Shown here: positions 61,515 to 64,000 of the stretch, one piece after another
Layout: every line of letters begins with the position of its first letter
Position numbering within the stretch: position 1 is the first letter of the stretch
Source of the DNA: Ananas comosus
Taxonomy: Eukaryota; Streptophyta; Magnoliopsida; Poales; Bromeliaceae
NCBI RefSeq assembly: GCF_001540865.1
Contig: NC_033636.1
Coordinates: 177,778 to 241,777 of the forward strand
Reading direction: 5' to 3'
DNA: 64,000 bases
Notes under the pieces: model-generated
Databases searched by the model: none
The model's input: the letters and a program-made list of their open reading frames with translations, nothing else
Told to the model about the DNA's origin: nothing
Program-made: the position numbers and the translations under genes

Positions 61515-62050
61515 GATTCCTCTTGGTGCTTATTCTGGAGCACGGAGTCTCCTCGGCTACTTAAGCGTTTCGATGATAAGCTTTCACGACATCGACGATC
61601 GGCTCTGTTAGGCTTAGATCTACGCGATATTGAACTATACTAGAAAATATTTTTGTGATTTTCTAAGTTGCATTTTCCTAACATCGAAAGGCGTTCAAAA
61701 TTAACAATTTTTAATGGTTGATGTATACTTTGCAAGTTTAATGGTGTAGAACAGTATCTCAAACAGATGAAATTTGATAGAAAATTCTTATACTATTACA
61801 CATAAGATCAATATCTTTGATCGAAAATTTTCATGCTACATCACCATTTTTGTGGATTTTCATTTTAAGCCGTGATTTGAACTTCGAATCGTTTAGGTAA
61901 ATGATATCAACTAGTCCCAAATTGTATTTTTTAGGTACTCAAATATGCTAGATCAAGTCAACGGAGTCGATCGTCGATTCGGAAAGCCATCAATCGAAAC
62001 GAGCTTAGCGACGTCAGCTCCGATGTCTCCTAATAGACACAGACCTCCTA
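61515..62050. repeat. Foldback element, family C (noisy copy)
   Basis: It starts after (TA)n with CTTGGTGCTTATTCTGGAGC and ACGGAG. The body contains CATCGACGATCGGCTCTGTT and the inverse GGAGTCGATCGTCGATTCGG. Indels throughout relative to 56908-57453. Confidence 0.65.
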
Positions 62051-62117
62051 TACTATATATATAGTATATATTAGGTATATTAGTATATAGAGTTAGCTAG
62101 GATATATATATATAAAC

Positions 62118-62646
62118 TAGGTTGAACCCCTATATTAATAGCACCAAATGACTTGATGCTATTAAGTTTTCCGCCTTTGGATTAAAAGATGTTCGGTTTA
62201 GGAGATGTGGCCCTTAGAGTTGAGTTGGGGGTTTGGATTGAATAGTATGAATCTAATGGCTTATATCAAAGGACTTAATCAACAGCAGAAAACTGATAAG
62301 CACCAATACTTGGTGCTATCGAGTTATAGCATCCGGACTCTATATATATATAATATATATATACTTTATATATATATTATATATATATACTATATATATA
62401 TAATTGTATAGTCTTGGCTATCGGAATATAAAAGTAAGTTAGTCGACTTCTCGATTTTTAGCCTTGGTCAAAGATTCTACTGTGGGATGATAGCGTCCTC
62501 CTTAGGGTTGAAGTGTCCCCCTAGGTTGATGGTTCCCATTGGTTAATAATATTAATCCAAGGGTTAAATGATCGAATGAGTTGATCTTAAGGCTAAAAAA
62601 TCGAAAGCACAACTATTTATCTTCCGATAGCATAATAACTCTACTA
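62118..62646. repeat. Foldback elements, families B and F (noisy)
   Basis: A family B copy (62118-62340, with ATAGCACCAAATGACTTGAT and the shared body) is followed by (TA)n and a family F copy (62408-62646, with AAGTGTCCCCCTAGGTTGAT and CTTCCGATAGCATAATAACT). Confidence 0.6.
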
Positions 62647-62726
62647 TATATATATATATATATGAGAGTAGAGAGAGAGGAGGAGAGAGAAGGAGAGAGA
62701 GAGAGAGATGAGAGAGAGTTGACTAG

Positions 62727-63275
62727 ATATACTCTCGATTAGTAAACGGGGAGGCGTTTTACATCGATGTCTGTTTCTGGATATGAGCTTTCAAATGACA
62801 GTGGCTCCCCGATAAAATATGATCTAAACCCGATTTTAAACTACCCTAGAAACAAATTTCACGCCACTTCGATATTTTTTTTATCCATCTAGTGACAAAA
62901 ATGATGGCTCGAAAAATGAAATTCTTTAAAAAGATGATGATAGATTCTTTAATCAAGATCCAGAATATAATCGATCCCCCTGTTTTAAATATAAAGAATT
63001 TTCCTAACAAAAATCAATTGATTTGATATTACTTTCAACCGTTATAACGAGAAAGACGTCTCTATCCACCAATTAAAATACCAACTTTTGAAACCCTTTG
63101 ATATCTAGGCAATATGTCGAAAGATTTGAAAATGTGATTTCTAAACATTCAAAGTGGTAAGATCATTTGCAAAGCCGGAGCCGATTCGTCCGATTGGAAG
63201 AGCTCTGAGTCATTCGAAAAACAACGTCTGATAGTAATAACGCACCCGTGTAACTATCCGAGTATTCTACTCAAC
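62727..63275. repeat. Degraded foldback element, D/C-like
   Basis: After a (GA)n-rich stretch: TTGACTAGATATACTCTCGA at the left and CCGAGTATTCTACTCAACTT at the right are inverse. The body has GATATGAGCTTTCAAATGAC and its partner GATTGGAAGAGCTCTGAGTC. A (TA)n run follows. Confidence 0.5.
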
Positions 63276-63319
63276 TTATGATATATATGATATATTATAT
63301 ATATATTTATATATATATA

Positions 63320-64000
63320 GAACTAGCGATAATAGCTTTAATAGCACCAATGCATTGGTCTATCAAGTTTGGCGATTGGATTAAGAGATGTGTGGTTAGA
63401 GATGATGTGGCCCCACCAGGGTGAGTGGTGTGTTGGTTTGAATAGTTATGATCTAACGTGGGAAAATGATCAAAAGGATAAATCTAACGGCGAAAAATGC
63501 TTGATAGCACCAAGTGCTTCGTGCTATAATAGCCATAGTACCGGACTCTATATATATATATATATAATATATTATTACTATCATATAATATTTAAATAAT
63601 AAGAAGGCTACTATAGGCCTTCTGGAATCCAGGTGTTTTCCATATGTCGACTTCTCGAATCATCGATCAGCTGCCGTTAAACTTGATCTAAGAGCTTATT
63701 TAAAGTTCAGCTAGAAAAGTAAAATATTGTGATTTTTTCGATATTATTGCCTAGTAACGAAGGGGGCTCAAAATCAACAGGCTGAAAATAAAAATCTTTC
63801 AAAATCGCGATAATATGACATAAAATTTTGATCAAAGATATTGATCTTGTTTTATATAAGTATAAAAAATTTAAAGTCATGTATCAAATTTTAAAGAATT
63901 ATCAATTATCCACCGTTCATATTTGAATAATTATTTACAATGTAAACAATATCGAAAAAACTAAATTTTATCCTAAAACTCATATATCTTAAGATCATAT
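63320..64000. repeat. Family B element followed by a partial C-like element
   Basis: The family B copy (63320-63550) has GATAGCACCAAGTGCTTCGT near its right end. After (TA)n a C-like left arm starts at about 63603 (GAAGGCTACTATAGGCCTTC) and runs out of the window. Confidence 0.6.

Overview
The window is nuclear DNA from a flowering plant. Its genes are spliced with GT-AG introns, its gene families are plant-specific (class III peroxidase, PPR proteins, pectin methylesterase inhibitor), and it carries Arabidopsis-type telomeric units and dense plant MITEs and SINEs. Several genes have a GC-rich 5' part in an AT-rich background, which suggests a commelinid monocot. The repeat families make me think of pineapple (Ananas), but that is recollection rather than proof. 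The assembly has one 100-N gap (13944-14043) and three single-N joins (20893, 46974, 57651). Some patches look error-rich.

Layout. 1-6071: repeats, including a CACTA MITE with a CCT target duplication and a retroposed block. 6149-12205 (+): a four-exon class III secretory peroxidase whose second intron (4.6 kb) is packed with foldback elements; a Harbinger-type MITE begins 33 bases after the stop. 12814-20640: no gene; a telomere-like array abutting the N gap, hAT, Harbinger and SINE copies. 21087-28177 (+): a complete 12-exon farnesyl diphosphate synthase, with its promoter and exon-1 start present twice. 29363-31146 (+): a P-class PPR protein whose N-terminal part is split by two frameshifts. 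31147-39898: no gene recognised. 39899-45076 (+): an eight-exon short-chain dehydrogenase/reductase of the TIC32/retinol-dehydrogenase-like type, with one damaged exon. 45077-49352: mostly repeats. 49353-49901 (-): a pectin methylesterase/invertase inhibitor. 52896-54386 (-): a PLS-class PPR protein lacking its N-terminus. 54387-57651: repeats, including a composite block present twice. 58328-58818 (-): a two-exon small zinc-ribbon protein. 58819-64000: an almost unbroken run of foldback elements.

The genes do not form a pathway; this is ordinary plant gene neighbourhood structure. The most striking feature is a set of foldback elements (called A to G here) built to one plan: a short terminal stub, a subterminal small palindrome present at both ends, then long inverted arms, set in (TA)n or (GA)n/(CT)n runs. 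Families C and D share recognisable arm sequence but have different palindromes that remain self-complementary. A second point of interest is a SINE-type 3' tail containing the palindrome GGTAGCATGCTACC. It occurs on several unrelated retroposed bodies, and once alone as a 38-base insertion between 18-base target duplications.
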